Positions 1 through 8,248 of a stretch of 64,000 nt of DNA are shown here, one piece after another (position 1 is the stretch's first letter; every line of letters starts with the position of its first letter). The DNA comes from Rhizobiaceae bacterium (GTDB lineage Bacteria; Pseudomonadota; Alphaproteobacteria; Rhizobiales; Rhizobiaceae): positions 1 through 64,000 of the forward strand of contig JAIXTO010000113.1 in assembly GCA_027483885.1 (NCBI GenBank), in the 5' to 3' direction. The position numbers were made by a program, and so were the translations under genes. Below the pieces are notes generated by a model, which saw only the letters and a program-made list of their open reading frames with translations, did not search any database and was not told the DNA's origin.

Positions 1-551
1 CGATTGCGAAGAAGCATGGCCCTGTCGGCATGATCCATATCGACGCCCATTGCGACACCAGCGGCGCCTTCGACCAGACGAAATTCCACCATGGCGGCCC
101 GTTCCGCAACGCGGTTCTCGATGGCGTTCTCGACCCGACGCGCACGATCCAGATCGGCATTCGCGGCTCTGCTGAATATCTCTGGGAGTTCTCCTATGAG
201 AGCGGCATGACGGTGATCCACGCCGAGGAGGTGACCGGTCTTGGCATGCCCGCCATCATCGAGAAGGCAAAGGCGATCATCGGCGATGGTCCGACCTATC
301 TCTCCTTCGACATCGACAGCCTCGACCCGTCGTTTGCGCCGGGAACCGGAACGCCGGAAGTGGGCGGCCTGACGACCCGCGAGGTGCTGGAACTGATCCG
401 CGGCCTCAAAGGCATCAATCTCGTCGGTGCCGACGTGGTGGAAGTGGCGCCGCAATATGATGCGACGGCCAATACGGCCCATGCCGGTGCGCAGGTTCTG
501 TTCGAGCTTTTGAGCCTGATGGTGTTCAGCCCGGCGCTGTCAAAGGCCTGA
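1..551 (+). CDS. speB: Agmatinase / ureohydrolase family protein, 3' part
   Basis: The frame is open from the left edge (first full codon at base 3), so only about 182 C-terminal residues are seen. Two metal-binding signatures of the arginase/agmatinase family are present: DAHCDT near visible residue 14 and SFDIDSLDPSFAPGTGTP further on, whose Asp and His residues bind the two Mn ions. Family members hydrolyse agmatine to putrescine and urea or a related guanidino substrate. The family is clear, but the exact substrate is not, because the N-terminal part is missing. The gene is convergent with galM and the two share a strong hairpin. Confidence 0.85.
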   Translation, partial: IAKKHGPVGMIHIDAHCDTSGAFDQTKFHHGGPFRNAVLDGVLDPTRTIQIGIRGSAEYLWEFSYESGMTVIHAEEVTGLGMPAIIEKAKAIIGDGPTYLSFDIDSLDPSFAPGTGTPEVGGLTTREVLELIRGLKGINLVGADVVEVAPQYDATANTAHAGAQVLFELLSLMVFSPALSKA

Positions 552-563
552 GCCGAGGTTTTC

Positions 564-597
564 CACCACCGCCCTTTTTTTTAAAAGGGCGGTGGTG
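564..597. terminator. Bidirectional terminator between speB and galM
   Basis: A perfect 15-bp inverted repeat (caccaccgccctttt / aaaagggcggtggtg) with a TTTT loop lies between two convergent stop codons. The A/T ends of the stem give a U-run in either direction. Confidence 0.85.
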
Positions 598-605
598 TGA
601 CATCA

Positions 606-1625
606 TCAGCTCTTGGAAAACACGTAGTCGGTTTCCTGGCGAAGCAGTTCGCCCGGACGCAGCACGGCGTTCGGGAAACCCTTGTGGTTGATGGCATCCG
701 GCCAGATCTGCGTTTCCAGGCACAGGCCCCCATAGGGCTGGTAAGGCTTGCCGGAGAGGCCCGGCACCGAGGGCACCAGCTTGAAGGCGCAATAAAGTTG
801 CACGCCAGGTTCAGTGGTGCGCACTTCGAGTGACACACCGGAATTGACGCTGCGCACCAGCGCCACGGAGCGCTTTTCCACCCGCTCATCCGACAGGCAA
901 TAATTGTGGTCGAACTCCACCTGGGCGCCATCGGCACCGGTGCGGGCAAGCGGCCCGAGCTGGCGCAGGTCCATCGCCGTTCCCTCGACCGGCACCAGAA
1001 CGCCGGTCGGCACCTGCTGCTCGTCAAGCTCCAGATAATGGTCGGCGGCAATCATGATGTCATGGCCGAGAATATCCTCGCGGCCATCGAGGTTGAAGTA
1101 GGTGTGCTGGCAGATATTGGCAAGCGTCGGGGCGTCCGTCGCCGTCTCGTAGATGACGCTTAGAACACCCTCGTCTTTAAGCTCATAGGTGGCGGTCACG
1201 GTGCAGTTGCCGGGATAGCCACCGCGGCCATCGGGATCGGTGACCTGCAGGATAACCTTGTTTTCTGCGTGCGCGACGATCGTCCAGTTGGTCTTGCCAA
1301 GGCCATCGCTGCCGCCATGCAGGTGCGTAGTGCCCTGCTGGTTCAGGTCCAGCTGGTACTCCTTGCCATCCAGCGTGAAGCGACCATGGCCGATGCGGTT
1401 TGCCACACGCCCGGGCGTTGCGCCAAAATAGGAGGAATGCAGCGGATAATCGGCGAAATTGTCAAAGCCCAACACCAGTGGGGCCGCATGGCCATCAAGG
1501 CGCAGATCCTGGATGACGGCGCCCCAGGTCATCACATGGGCCGTCAGCCCGCCGCCGGAAATCTTGACCCGGTAGACGGTTTCGCCCTTGGGGGTGGTGC
1601 CGAAGATTTCGCCCTGTGTCGTCAT
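606..1625 (-). CDS. galM: Aldose 1-epimerase (mutarotase)
   Basis: GalM interconverts alpha and beta anomers of glucose and galactose in the cytoplasm. The 339-residue product has the usual family length. The sugar-binding GATPGRVANRI segment is near residue 68. The catalytic residues expected for GalM are visible: THLHGG (His101/103), QHTYFNLDG (His174) and LCLETQ (Glu304, the catalytic base). An ATG seven codons upstream is also open, but the chosen ATG is preceded by GGAGCAGGACGG and gives the conventional N-terminus (MTTQGE). It is 77 bases downstream of the VWA gene on the same strand with no terminator seen between them, so read-through from the metA operon is possible. Confidence 0.92.
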   Translation of the reverse strand: MTTQGEIFGTTPKGETVYRVKISGGGLTAHVMTWGAVIQDLRLDGHAAPLVLGFDNFADYPLHSSYFGATPGRVANRIGHGRFTLDGKEYQLDLNQQGTTHLHGGSDGLGKTNWTIVAHAENKVILQVTDPDGRGGYPGNCTVTATYELKDEGVLSVIYETATDAPTLANICQHTYFNLDGREDILGHDIMIAADHYLELDEQQVPTGVLVPVEGTAMDLRQLGPLARTGADGAQVEFDHNYCLSDERVEKRSVALVRSVNSGVSLEVRTTEPGVQLYCAFKLVPSVPGLSGKPYQPYGGLCLETQIWPDAINHKGFPNAVLRPGELLRQETDYVFSKS

Positions 1626-1702
1626 GGTATCCGTCCTGCTCCTCATTCTCGTGCGGGCGCAAACTGCGCCATTTCCGGCAGCTTCGCAATGCTCGAAATA
1701 GC

Positions 1703-2884
1703 CTAGCGCGACAGCAGGCGCGTTGCCTGCTCAAGCCCCTGCAGGGTCAGCGGAAACATGCGGTTTTCCAGAATGGAGCGCATCATCACAAGCGAATGAA
1801 CATGCTCCCAATGCGCCTCCGGCACCGGATTGATCCAGGCGACATGGGCACAATGATCGGTCAGCCGGCGCATCCAGGTGGCACCCGGCTCCTTGTTCCA
1901 GTGCTCGACGGAGCCGCCGGTATGGCTGATCTCGTACGGGCTCATCGTGGCATCGCCGACGAAGATCACCTTGTAATCAGGCCCGTAGCTGCGCAGGATA
2001 TCCTCGACGGGCAGCCGCTCTGCGCGGCGGCGGTTGTCGCGCCACACGCTTTCGTAAAGGCAATTGTGGAAATAGAAATGCTCGAGATGGCGAAACTCGG
2101 CGCGGGCGGCAGAAAACAGCTCCTCGACCACTCGAACATGATCATCCATCGACCCGCCGACATCGAAGAACATCAAAAGCTTGACCGCATTGCGCCGCTC
2201 CGGCCGCGTCTTGACGTCGAGATAGCCGTGTTCGGCGGTGGAGCGGATGGTGCCGGCAAGATCCAGCTCCTCGTCGGCGCCTTCGCGCACCCACCGGCGC
2301 AGACGTTTCAGCGCCACCTTGATATTGCGCGTGCCGATCTCGCGGGCGTCGTCGAAATCGCGAAATTCTCTGGCGTCCCAGACCTTCACCGCCTTGCGGT
2401 GGCGCGATCCCTCCTGCCCGATCCGCACGCCTTCCGGATTGTAACCATAGGCGCCGAAGGGTGAGGTGCCGGCCGTGCCGATCCATTTGGAGCCGCCCTG
2501 ATGGCGGCCCTCCTGTTCTTCCAGGCGCTTCTTCAGCGTGTCCATCAGAGCATCGAAGCCGCCGAGCGCCTCGACCAGCGCCTTTTCCTCCGGCGTCAGG
2601 TGTTTCTCAGCAAGCTTGCGCAGCCACTCCTCCGGCAGGTGTTCGGCCTTCACCGCATCCGGGCCGGACACAGCCTCGACACCCTTGAAGTGGGTTGAAA
2701 ACACCTGATCGAAGCGATCGATATAACGCTCATCCTTCACCAGCGTGGCGCGGGCGAGATAATAGAAAGCCTCGACATCGAACTCGGCAAGCCCCGCCTG
2801 CATTCCTTCCAGAAGCGCCAGGAACTCCCGAAGCGTCACGGGAATTCTTGCCTGTTTCAGCGCCAGAAAAAAGGGAATGAACAC
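1703..2884 (-). CDS. CoxE-like VWA domain protein
   Basis: A 393-residue protein with a C-terminal von Willebrand A-type domain and an N-terminal helical region of the CoxE-like kind. Proteins of this type usually work with MoxR AAA ATPases as metal-insertion or maturation chaperones. The metal-site motif reads DVGGS at residues 241-245, so the first serine of the canonical DxSxS is a glycine, as in other CoxE-like proteins. The start is a GTG with GGAG seven bases upstream, directly after the metA stop codon (14 bases apart), so translation is probably coupled to metA. The likely MoxR partner lies on the far side of metA. Client protein unknown. Confidence 0.8.
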   Translation of the reverse strand: MFIPFFLALKQARIPVTLREFLALLEGMQAGLAEFDVEAFYYLARATLVKDERYIDRFDQVFSTHFKGVEAVSGPDAVKAEHLPEEWLRKLAEKHLTPEEKALVEALGGFDALMDTLKKRLEEQEGRHQGGSKWIGTAGTSPFGAYGYNPEGVRIGQEGSRHRKAVKVWDAREFRDFDDAREIGTRNIKVALKRLRRWVREGADEELDLAGTIRSTAEHGYLDVKTRPERRNAVKLLMFFDVGGSMDDHVRVVEELFSAARAEFRHLEHFYFHNCLYESVWRDNRRRAERLPVEDILRSYGPDYKVIFVGDATMSPYEISHTGGSVEHWNKEPGATWMRRLTDHCAHVAWINPVPEAHWEHVHSLVMMRSILENRMFPLTLQGLEQATRLLSR

Positions 2885-2898
2885 CGCGGGTCTCCGCC

Positions 2899-3819
2899 CT
2901 ATCGCTTGCCGATGTTCTCCAGATCATAGGGCGTGGTCTGGTACATCTCGTTGATCCAGTTGCCGAACAACAGGTGGGCATGGCTGCGCCAGCGGTTGAG
3001 CGGCGTCAGCGCCACATCGTTATGCGGAAAATAGTTATAGGGCATCTTGATCGGAACGCCGGCATTCACATCGCGAAAATATTCTTCCGCAAGCGAGGTG
3101 GAATCATATTCGACGTGGTTGAACATGTAGAGCCGGTTGCCCTTTTTCTCATGCACCAGGCAGACGCCCATCTCGTCGGATTCCATCAGCAGTTCCAGCC
3201 CCGGCACGGTCTGGATGTCGGCGCGACGCACTTCCGTCCAGCGCGACACCGGCACCTGAAAATCATCGGAAAAGCCGCTCAGGTAAACGGAAGACGGCGA
3301 AAGATTGCGATGGCGATACACGCCAAACGCCTTTTCCTTCAGCTCATGCTTCGGCACGCCGTGAAAATGGTAGATCGCGGCCATCGCGCCCCAACAGACA
3401 TTCAGCGTCGAATGGACATTCGTTTCCGTCCAGTCGAAGATCTGGCGCATCTCGTCCCAATAGGTCACCTGCTCGTAAGGCAACATTTCCACCGGCGCGC
3501 CGGTGATAATGAACCCGTCGAACTTGCGGTCCTTCACCTCGTCCCAGGTCTGGTAGAACGAGAGCAGATGTTCTTCCGAAGTATTCTTCGCCTTGTGCCC
3601 ACCCACACGCACCAGCGAAAACTCCACCTGCAGCGGCGAAGCACCGACGAGGCGCGCCATCTGCACTTCGGTGCGGATCTTGTTCGGCATGAGGTTCAAC
3701 AGACCGATCTGCAGCGGGCGGATATCCTGACGCACAGCAGCCGTCTCGGTCATCACCCGCACGCCTTCGTGCGTCAGTGCTTCGAAGGCGGGCAGCGTAT
3801 CGGGGATCTTGATCGGCAT
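2899..3819 (-). CDS. metA: Homoserine O-acyltransferase (MetA family)
   Basis: MetA activates the hydroxyl of homoserine with an acyl-CoA, the first committed step of methionine synthesis. The 306-residue product starts [10 protein letters not shown], in the family position. An in-frame ATG 26 codons upstream was rejected because it would run into the leader. The nucleophile Cys142 (LNVCWGA), His235 and Glu237 (NHVEYDS) form the expected catalytic set. Residue 111 is Glu (GAPVEML), which in the family is associated with succinyl- rather than acetyl-CoA. Acyl preference is known to vary in MetA, so the donor is not settled by one residue. The leader carries a SAM-II riboswitch, and the VWA gene follows in the same operon. 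Confidence 0.95.
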   Translation of the reverse strand: MPIKIPDTLPAFEALTHEGVRVMTETAAVRQDIRPLQIGLLNLMPNKIRTEVQMARLVGASPLQVEFSLVRVGGHKAKNTSEEHLLSFYQTWDEVKDRKFDGFIITGAPVEMLPYEQVTYWDEMRQIFDWTETNVHSTLNVCWGAMAAIYHFHGVPKHELKEKAFGVYRHRNLSPSSVYLSGFSDDFQVPVSRWTEVRRADIQTVPGLELLMESDEMGVCLVHEKKGNRLYMFNHVEYDSTSLAEEYFRDVNAGVPIKMPYNYFPHNDVALTPLNRWRSHAHLLFGNWINEMYQTTPYDLENIGKR

Positions 3820-3900
3820 GGTCTTCACTCGTCCAAAACAAAAAACCGGCGGCGAAAATCGCAACCGGTCCGGGGGAAGTCTTTGAACGCTTCTCACGGC

Positions 3901-3953
3901 CCTTTAGCGACTTATTTAACGTGGCTGCAAGCCGGCCGGCCAAATCACCACGA
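3901..3953 (-). promoter_or_regulatory. SAM-II riboswitch upstream of metA
   Basis: On the minus strand the sequence begins tcgtggtgatttgg, continues with ccggcttgcagccacg and ends taaataagtcgctaaagg. This matches the conserved SAM-II core: the P1 stem (cgtgg/ccacg), the loop rich in conserved bases and the 3' pseudoknot segment AAGTCGCTAAA. SAM-II elements are known in alphaproteobacteria in front of metA and reduce expression when S-adenosylmethionine is abundant. It sits about 80 bases upstream of the metA start and just after a good promoter. Confidence 0.95.
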
Positions 3954-3962
3954 GAGGCCCTT

Positions 3963-3991
3963 TAAATAGGCGTTTCTTCTGCCCCCGTCAA
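3963..3991 (-). promoter_or_regulatory. Sigma-70-type promoter for metA
   Basis: On the minus strand TTGACG is followed after 17 bases by TATTTA. A start about 7 bases downstream of the -10 box would place the 5' end almost exactly at the first base of the SAM-II aptamer, as is usual for this riboswitch class. Confidence 0.8.
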
Positions 3992-4021
3992 TCAGCGGGG
4001 AATTTCATGCTTTCTAACGTC

Positions 4022-4861
4022 CTACCGCTCCCGCCGCGCCATAAAGGCCATGCGCTCGAAAAGATGGACGTCCTGCTCGTTCTTCAACAGCGCACCATGC
4101 AGTCTGGGCAATGCTGTCTTCACATCGGCACCGAGATCCTCGGCATCGATATCGTCGGAGACGAGAAGCCGTATCCAGTCGAGTGCCTCCGATGTCGACG
4201 GCTTTTTCTTCAGGCCGGGCATTTCGCGGATTTCATAGAAACGGGTAAGCGCTGCACGCAGCAGCGACGGTTTGATACCGGGATAATGCACCTCCACGAT
4301 GCGGGCGAGCGTATCGGCATCGGGAAAGCGGATATAGTGGAAGAAACAGCGGCGCAGAAAGGCATCCGGCAGTTCCTTCTCGTTGTTGGAGGTGATGATG
4401 ACGATAGGGCGAACCTCTGCTTTCACCGTCTCGCCGGTCTCGTAGACATGAAACTCCATGCGGTCGAGTTCCTGCAACAGATCGTTTGGAAACTCGATAT
4501 CCGCCTTGTCGATCTCATCGATCAGCAGCACCTGCTTTTCGCCGGCGGAAAAGGCCTGCCACAGTTTTCCGCGCCGGATATAGTGGGCAATATCGTTGAC
4601 GCGGGGATCGCCAAGCTGGCTGTCGCGCAGGCGCGAGACGGCATCATACTCGTAAAGCCCCTGCTGGGCGCGCGTGGTGGATTTGACGTTCCATTCGATG
4701 ATCGGCAGGCCAAGCGAGAGCGCGACCTGGCGGGCAAGCTCCGTCTTGCCGGTGCCGGGCTCGCCCTTCACCAGAAGCGGGCGCTCCAGCCGGATGGCAG
4801 CATTGACGGCGACCATCAGGTCCTTGTCGGCGATATAGTCGTCGGTTCCGGTAAACTGCAT
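4022..4861 (-). CDS. MoxR-family AAA+ ATPase
   Basis: A 279-residue AAA+ ATPase of the MoxR group: Walker A GEPGTGKT at residues 33-40, Walker B VLLIDE at 111-116, sensor-1 TSNN at 157-160 and an arginine pair at 170-171 as arginine-finger candidate. MoxR ATPases usually remodel or activate targets together with VWA proteins; the CoxE-like gene beyond metA is the natural partner. The frame is open to a TTG 13 codons upstream, and ATGs occur 0 and 3 codons upstream of the family-like N-terminus MQFTGTDDYI. I chose the latter by protein similarity, although GAGG lies only three bases before it. The start is therefore uncertain by a few codons. Confidence 0.85.
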   Translation of the reverse strand: MQFTGTDDYIADKDLMVAVNAAIRLERPLLVKGEPGTGKTELARQVALSLGLPIIEWNVKSTTRAQQGLYEYDAVSRLRDSQLGDPRVNDIAHYIRRGKLWQAFSAGEKQVLLIDEIDKADIEFPNDLLQELDRMEFHVYETGETVKAEVRPIVIITSNNEKELPDAFLRRCFFHYIRFPDADTLARIVEVHYPGIKPSLLRAALTRFYEIREMPGLKKKPSTSEALDWIRLLVSDDIDAEDLGADVKTALPRLHGALLKNEQDVHLFERMAFMARRER

Positions 4862-5255
4862 GGACCTCATTCCCAGTTCGGCCAGCCTGTTAGCTGCCAA
4901 GGTCGGCTTTGGCGCAAAGAGGTAGAGAGCGGGCGCCGCCTTCGCAAGAAAGAAAGGCCAAAGATCGCGATCGCCGTTTAAAAAATGTGCTTGTGTTCAG
5001 CCACAGTTCTGACACGCTAACAGGTGCAAAGTTTTGATGCTTCGCCTTTCTGAACAAGACAGGGGAGGCGACCGGCAAAGACCGCATTTTATATCTTCTG
5101 CTTCCCGACCGGGCTTGCCTGGTCACCCGACCGCCCCGATGCCGCGGCCATTTCAAAAGGGCCTCTCACCCCGGGACGAGCGTTCTTGCATGATCTGTTT
5201 TCATCCGCATCACCACCGCCGCAGCGCATGAGCCTGCGCAACAAGGAAGCATCCC
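4862..5255. other. Divergent intergenic region, no gene seen
   Basis: About 390 bases separate the leftward MoxR gene from the rightward 45-residue gene, so both promoters should lie here. Short open frames occur but none has a recognisable protein or a convincing ribosome site. I see no riboswitch consensus or strong hairpin. Confidence 0.6.
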
Positions 5256-5393
5256 ATGGCCAAAGGTCAGGTCCGTTCGAACCGCGAAGTCAGAAAGCCG
5301 AAGAAAGACAAGGAAAAGCCTTCGGCAGCGCCGACATCCACCTTCACCACACAGTTGAAGGGTGCGGTTGCCGCAAGCCCGAAGAAGCGTTGA
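5256..5393 (+). CDS. Small basic hypothetical protein, 45 residues
   Basis: An ATG with AAGGAAG seven bases upstream opens a 45-codon frame ending in TGA. The product begins MAKGQVRSNREVRKPKK, continues with KDKEKPSAAP and ends with ASPKKR. It is strongly basic, without cysteines or membrane segment, and probably disordered. Its N-terminus resembles a small conserved hypothetical protein I recall from other Rhizobiales genomes. That recollection, the good ribosome site and the sensible codons are why I list it. The function is unknown; the charge would fit nucleic-acid or ribosome binding, but that is only inference. Confidence 0.65.
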   Translation: MAKGQVRSNREVRKPKKDKEKPSAAPTSTFTTQLKGAVAASPKKR

Positions 5394-5613
5394 CACTGAG
5401 CGGCGGCGGGCCAGCGCATCGAGCGTGCCCGCCCCGCACGTCAAGCCTTAGTGGGCGCGCACGTGCCCCCGCCCTCTTGGCCCCAAGACCGCAAACCCCA
5501 TCGCCTTGCCTCCCGCCTTCAGCCCTCCAGAACGCTCGCGCAGATGACGTGGCGGCGGTCCGTGCATCATAGGGCTTTTGCTTTTGGCGGAAGATGCGCT
5601 AAGGGCATGACCC

Positions 5614-6267
5614 ATGAGCCCATCCACCTTTACCCTTCTTCTTGGCGGCAGCCTGACCGTGACGGAGCGTTTAAGCGCGCTGATCGCCGGCAGCCGCGTG
5701 ATTGCCGCCGATAGCGGCATGCGCCATGCAAAATCGCTGAACCTCACGCCGGAGCTTTGGGTGGGCGATTTCGATTCCGCCGATGCCGCGCTGCGGGATA
5801 GCTATCGCCAGGTGGAGCGCCATTCCTATCCCGCGACGAAGGCTGCAACCGATGGCGAGATTGCCATTGCCGAAGCCTTGGCGCGCGGTGCCGAACGGCT
5901 GATCCTCGTGGGCGCCCTTGGCGGCGAACGCTCCGACCATGCGTTGCAACATACCCTGCACGGTCTGTCTCTTGCCGAAGCCGGGCTGGAGGTAATGCTG
6001 ACCTCCGGCGAGGAAGAAGCCTATCCCCTGATCAGCGGTGACCAGATGGAACTGGAACTGCCCAAGGGCTCGCTGTTTTCCGTACTCGGCTTCAGCGACC
6101 TCGAGGGATTGACCCTTTCCAACGTTCGTTACCCGCTCACCGATTTTTCCCTGACATTCGGCTCGTCGCGCACCATATCCAATGTCGCGCAGGGCCCGAT
6201 CTCGATCTCGCTCGGACAAGGGCGCGCGCTGCTGATGGCCCGCCCCTATGACCTGACCGGAGCCTAA
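5614..6267 (+). CDS. thiN: Thiamine pyrophosphokinase
   Basis: Transfers pyrophosphate from ATP to thiamine, giving thiamine diphosphate. The 217-residue product has the family motifs in order: ADSGMRHA (about 32-39), WVGDFDS (about 49-55), the TDGE metal-binding site (about 80), GGERSDHAL (about 109) and the C-terminal SRTISNV thiamine-binding strand. AAGGG lies eight bases before the ATG. It stands about 3 kb upstream of the TPP-controlled thiamine importer, which would supply its substrate, but it has no riboswitch of its own. It is followed after eight bases by the ABC-F gene, probably in one transcript. Confidence 0.9.
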   Translation: MSPSTFTLLLGGSLTVTERLSALIAGSRVIAADSGMRHAKSLNLTPELWVGDFDSADAALRDSYRQVERHSYPATKAATDGEIAIAEALARGAERLILVGALGGERSDHALQHTLHGLSLAEAGLEVMLTSGEEEAYPLISGDQMELELPKGSLFSVLGFSDLEGLTLSNVRYPLTDFSLTFGSSRTISNVAQGPISISLGQGRALLMARPYDLTGA

Positions 6268-6275
6268 GGAACCAG

Positions 6276-8099
6276 ATGGCACCCCCGATTCTCAAGCTCG
6301 ACGACATTTATCTGAGTTTTGGCGGCGCGCCGCTGCTCAATGGCGCCAATTTTCAGGTGGAACCGGGCGACCGCATCTGCCTTGTCGGGCGCAACGGCTC
6401 AGGCAAGTCGACGCTGATGAAGATTGCCGCAGGGCTTGTCGAGGCGCAATCGGGCGAGGTGTTTCGCCACCCCTCCTCCACCATCCGCTATCTTGAACAG
6501 GCGCCGGATTTCGGCAGCCACACCACCGTTCAAGCCTATGCAGAAGCGGGGCTTGGCCCCGGTGACGATCCCTACCGGGTGACCTATCTTCTCGAACATC
6601 TCGGCCTTTCCGGCCAGGAGGATCCCGCGCGGCTCTCCGGCGGGGAAGCCCGCCGCGCAGCCCTTGCGCGTGTGATGGCGCCGGAGCCGGATATCCTGAT
6701 GCTGGACGAGCCGACCAACCATCTCGATCTTCCCACCATCGAATGGCTGGAAGGCGAGTTGCAGAAAACGCGAAGCGCGCTCGTGGTGATCTCGCATGAC
6801 CGACGTTTTCTCGAAAAGGTCTCCACCGCCACCGTCTGGCTCGATCGCGGACTTTCCCGTCGCCTTGCGCGCGGTTTTGCCTTCTTCGAGGAATGGCGCG
6901 ACAAGGTGCTGGAAGAAGAAGAGCTTGAGCAGCACAAGCTTGGCAAGCAGATCGAGCGCGAGGAACACTGGCTGCGCTACGGCGTGACCGCACGGCGCAA
7001 GCGCAACATGCGTCGTCTCGGCAACCTGCAGAGCCTGCGCGCCGATTATCGCGGTCACAAGGGACCGCAGGGCAGTATCCAGGCATCCGCCACCGAGGGC
7101 AAGGAGAGCGGCAAGCTCGTCATCGAGGCCGAAGGCATTACCAAGCGTTACGGCGACCGCCAGATCGTGGCGCCGTTTTCGATCCGCGTCCATCGCGGCG
7201 ACCGGATCGGCCTTGTCGGCCCGAATGGCGCAGGCAAGACGACGCTTTTGAAGATGCTGACCGGCCAGCTGGAGCAGGATGAGGGCACGATCAAGCTCGG
7301 CACCAATCTGGAGATCGCAACGCTTGACCAGAAGCGCGAGGACCTGAACCTTGAGGATACGCTGAGCCATTACCTCACAGACGGGCGCGGCGAGAGCCTG
7401 CTGGTGAACGGCGAACAGCGCCACGTGGCCGGCTACATGAAGGATTTCCTGTTCCAGCCGGAGCAGATGCGCACGCCGATCAAGAACCTCTCGGGCGGCG
7501 AGCGCGCGCGCCTGATGCTGGCGCGCATGATGGCAAAGCCATCCAACCTTCTGATCCTCGACGAACCCACCAACGACCTCGACATCGAGACGCTGGATCT
7601 CTTGCAGGAAATCGTTGCTGGTTATAACGGCACCGTCATCCTGGTCAGCCACGACCGTGACTTCCTCGATCGCACGGTGACCTCCACCATCGCGCCGGCA
7701 ACGCCCGAGGCGCCGGATGGACGCTGGATCGAATATGCCGGCGGCTATACGGACATGATGGCGCAGCGCAAGGGCGTGCTGGACGAGAAGCGCCGCGCGG
7801 AGAAAGCCCGCACGGAAGCAGCCGGTCCTTCGCAAACCTCGACGGACGCGCCGAAGAACAAGGCAAAACTCTCCTTCAAGCAGAAATTCGCGCTGGAAAA
7901 CCTGCCGAAGGAAATGGCAAAGATCGAAGCGGACATTGCCGCTCGCGAAAAAACGATGGCTGACCCGAAACTGTTTTCCAAGGACGCCGCCGCCTTCAAC
8001 CGCATCGCCGCGGAACTGGAGAAGCTGCGGGAAAGGCTTGCGAAAATGGAAGAGGAATGGCTGGAACTGGAAATGCTGCGCGAGGAGCTGGAAGGCTGA
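6276..8099 (+). CDS. ABC-F family ATPase (Uup-like)
   Basis: A soluble protein of 607 residues with two ABC ATPase domains and no membrane segments, the layout of ABC-F translation factors that act at the ribosome. Domain 1 has Walker A GRNGSGKST (38-46), signature LSGGE and Walker B LMLDEPTNHLD. Domain 2 has GPNGAGKTT (from about 315), LSGGERARLML and LILDEPTNDLD. A charged linker rich in Arg/Lys lies between them. The last 90 residues (rich in E, K, L) form a predicted coiled coil like the C-terminal domain of Uup. It follows thiN closely in the same direction. Family assignment is firm, but the Uup sub-assignment is by overall layout. Confidence 0.9.
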   Translation: MAPPILKLDDIYLSFGGAPLLNGANFQVEPGDRICLVGRNGSGKSTLMKIAAGLVEAQSGEVFRHPSSTIRYLEQAPDFGSHTTVQAYAEAGLGPGDDPYRVTYLLEHLGLSGQEDPARLSGGEARRAALARVMAPEPDILMLDEPTNHLDLPTIEWLEGELQKTRSALVVISHDRRFLEKVSTATVWLDRGLSRRLARGFAFFEEWRDKVLEEEELEQHKLGKQIEREEHWLRYGVTARRKRNMRRLGNLQSLRADYRGHKGPQGSIQASATEGKESGKLVIEAEGITKRYGDRQIVAPFSIRVHRGDRIGLVGPNGAGKTTLLKMLTGQLEQDEGTIKLGTNLEIATLDQKREDLNLEDTLSHYLTDGRGESLLVNGEQRHVAGYMKDFLFQPEQMRTPIKNLSGGERARLMLARMMAKPSNLLILDEPTNDLDIETLDLLQEIVAGYNGTVILVSHDRDFLDRTVTSTIAPATPEAPDGRWIEYAGGYTDMMAQRKGVLDEKRRAEKARTEAAGPSQTSTDAPKNKAKLSFKQKFALENLPKEMAKIEADIAAREKTMADPKLFSKDAAAFNRIAAELEKLRERLAKMEEEWLELEMLREELEG

Positions 8100-8157
8100 T
8101 CTTAAGCTATTCTTAAGTTTAACAAAGTCTTAGCGCCGAGAAATACCGTCAGACCCC

Positions 8158-8182
8158 GGAACAATTCCCAAAACGGCACGTT
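8158..8182 (+). promoter_or_regulatory. EcfG-type (general stress response) promoter
   Basis: GGAAC at 8158-8162, a 16-base spacer, then CGTT at 8179-8182. This is the consensus arrangement for the alphaproteobacterial general stress sigma factor EcfG (RpoE2). It lies about 66 bases before the response regulator start. Confidence 0.7.
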
Positions 8183-8248
8183 CGGTCGATCACAAGGCTT
8201 TCATAACTGTTCGAGAGCCCTGCGTACCGATCAACAAAGGGAAATCCC

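Noticed and set aside
2974-3969. A 331-codon plus-strand frame opposite metA that also crosses the riboswitch.
   Set aside because: Antisense shadow rich in His/Arg with no domain; metA with catalytic residues and its riboswitch occupy this stretch.
1703-4861. MoxR ATPase plus VWA protein as a possible anti-phage ternary system.
   Set aside because: The genes belong to the widespread CoxE/MoxR chaperone type and are interleaved with metA; there is no protease, phosphatase or effector gene and no island-like feature.
6399-7835. A 478-codon minus-strand frame opposite the ABC-F gene.
   Set aside because: Shadow frame; the plus-strand protein has two complete ABC domains and explains the sequence.
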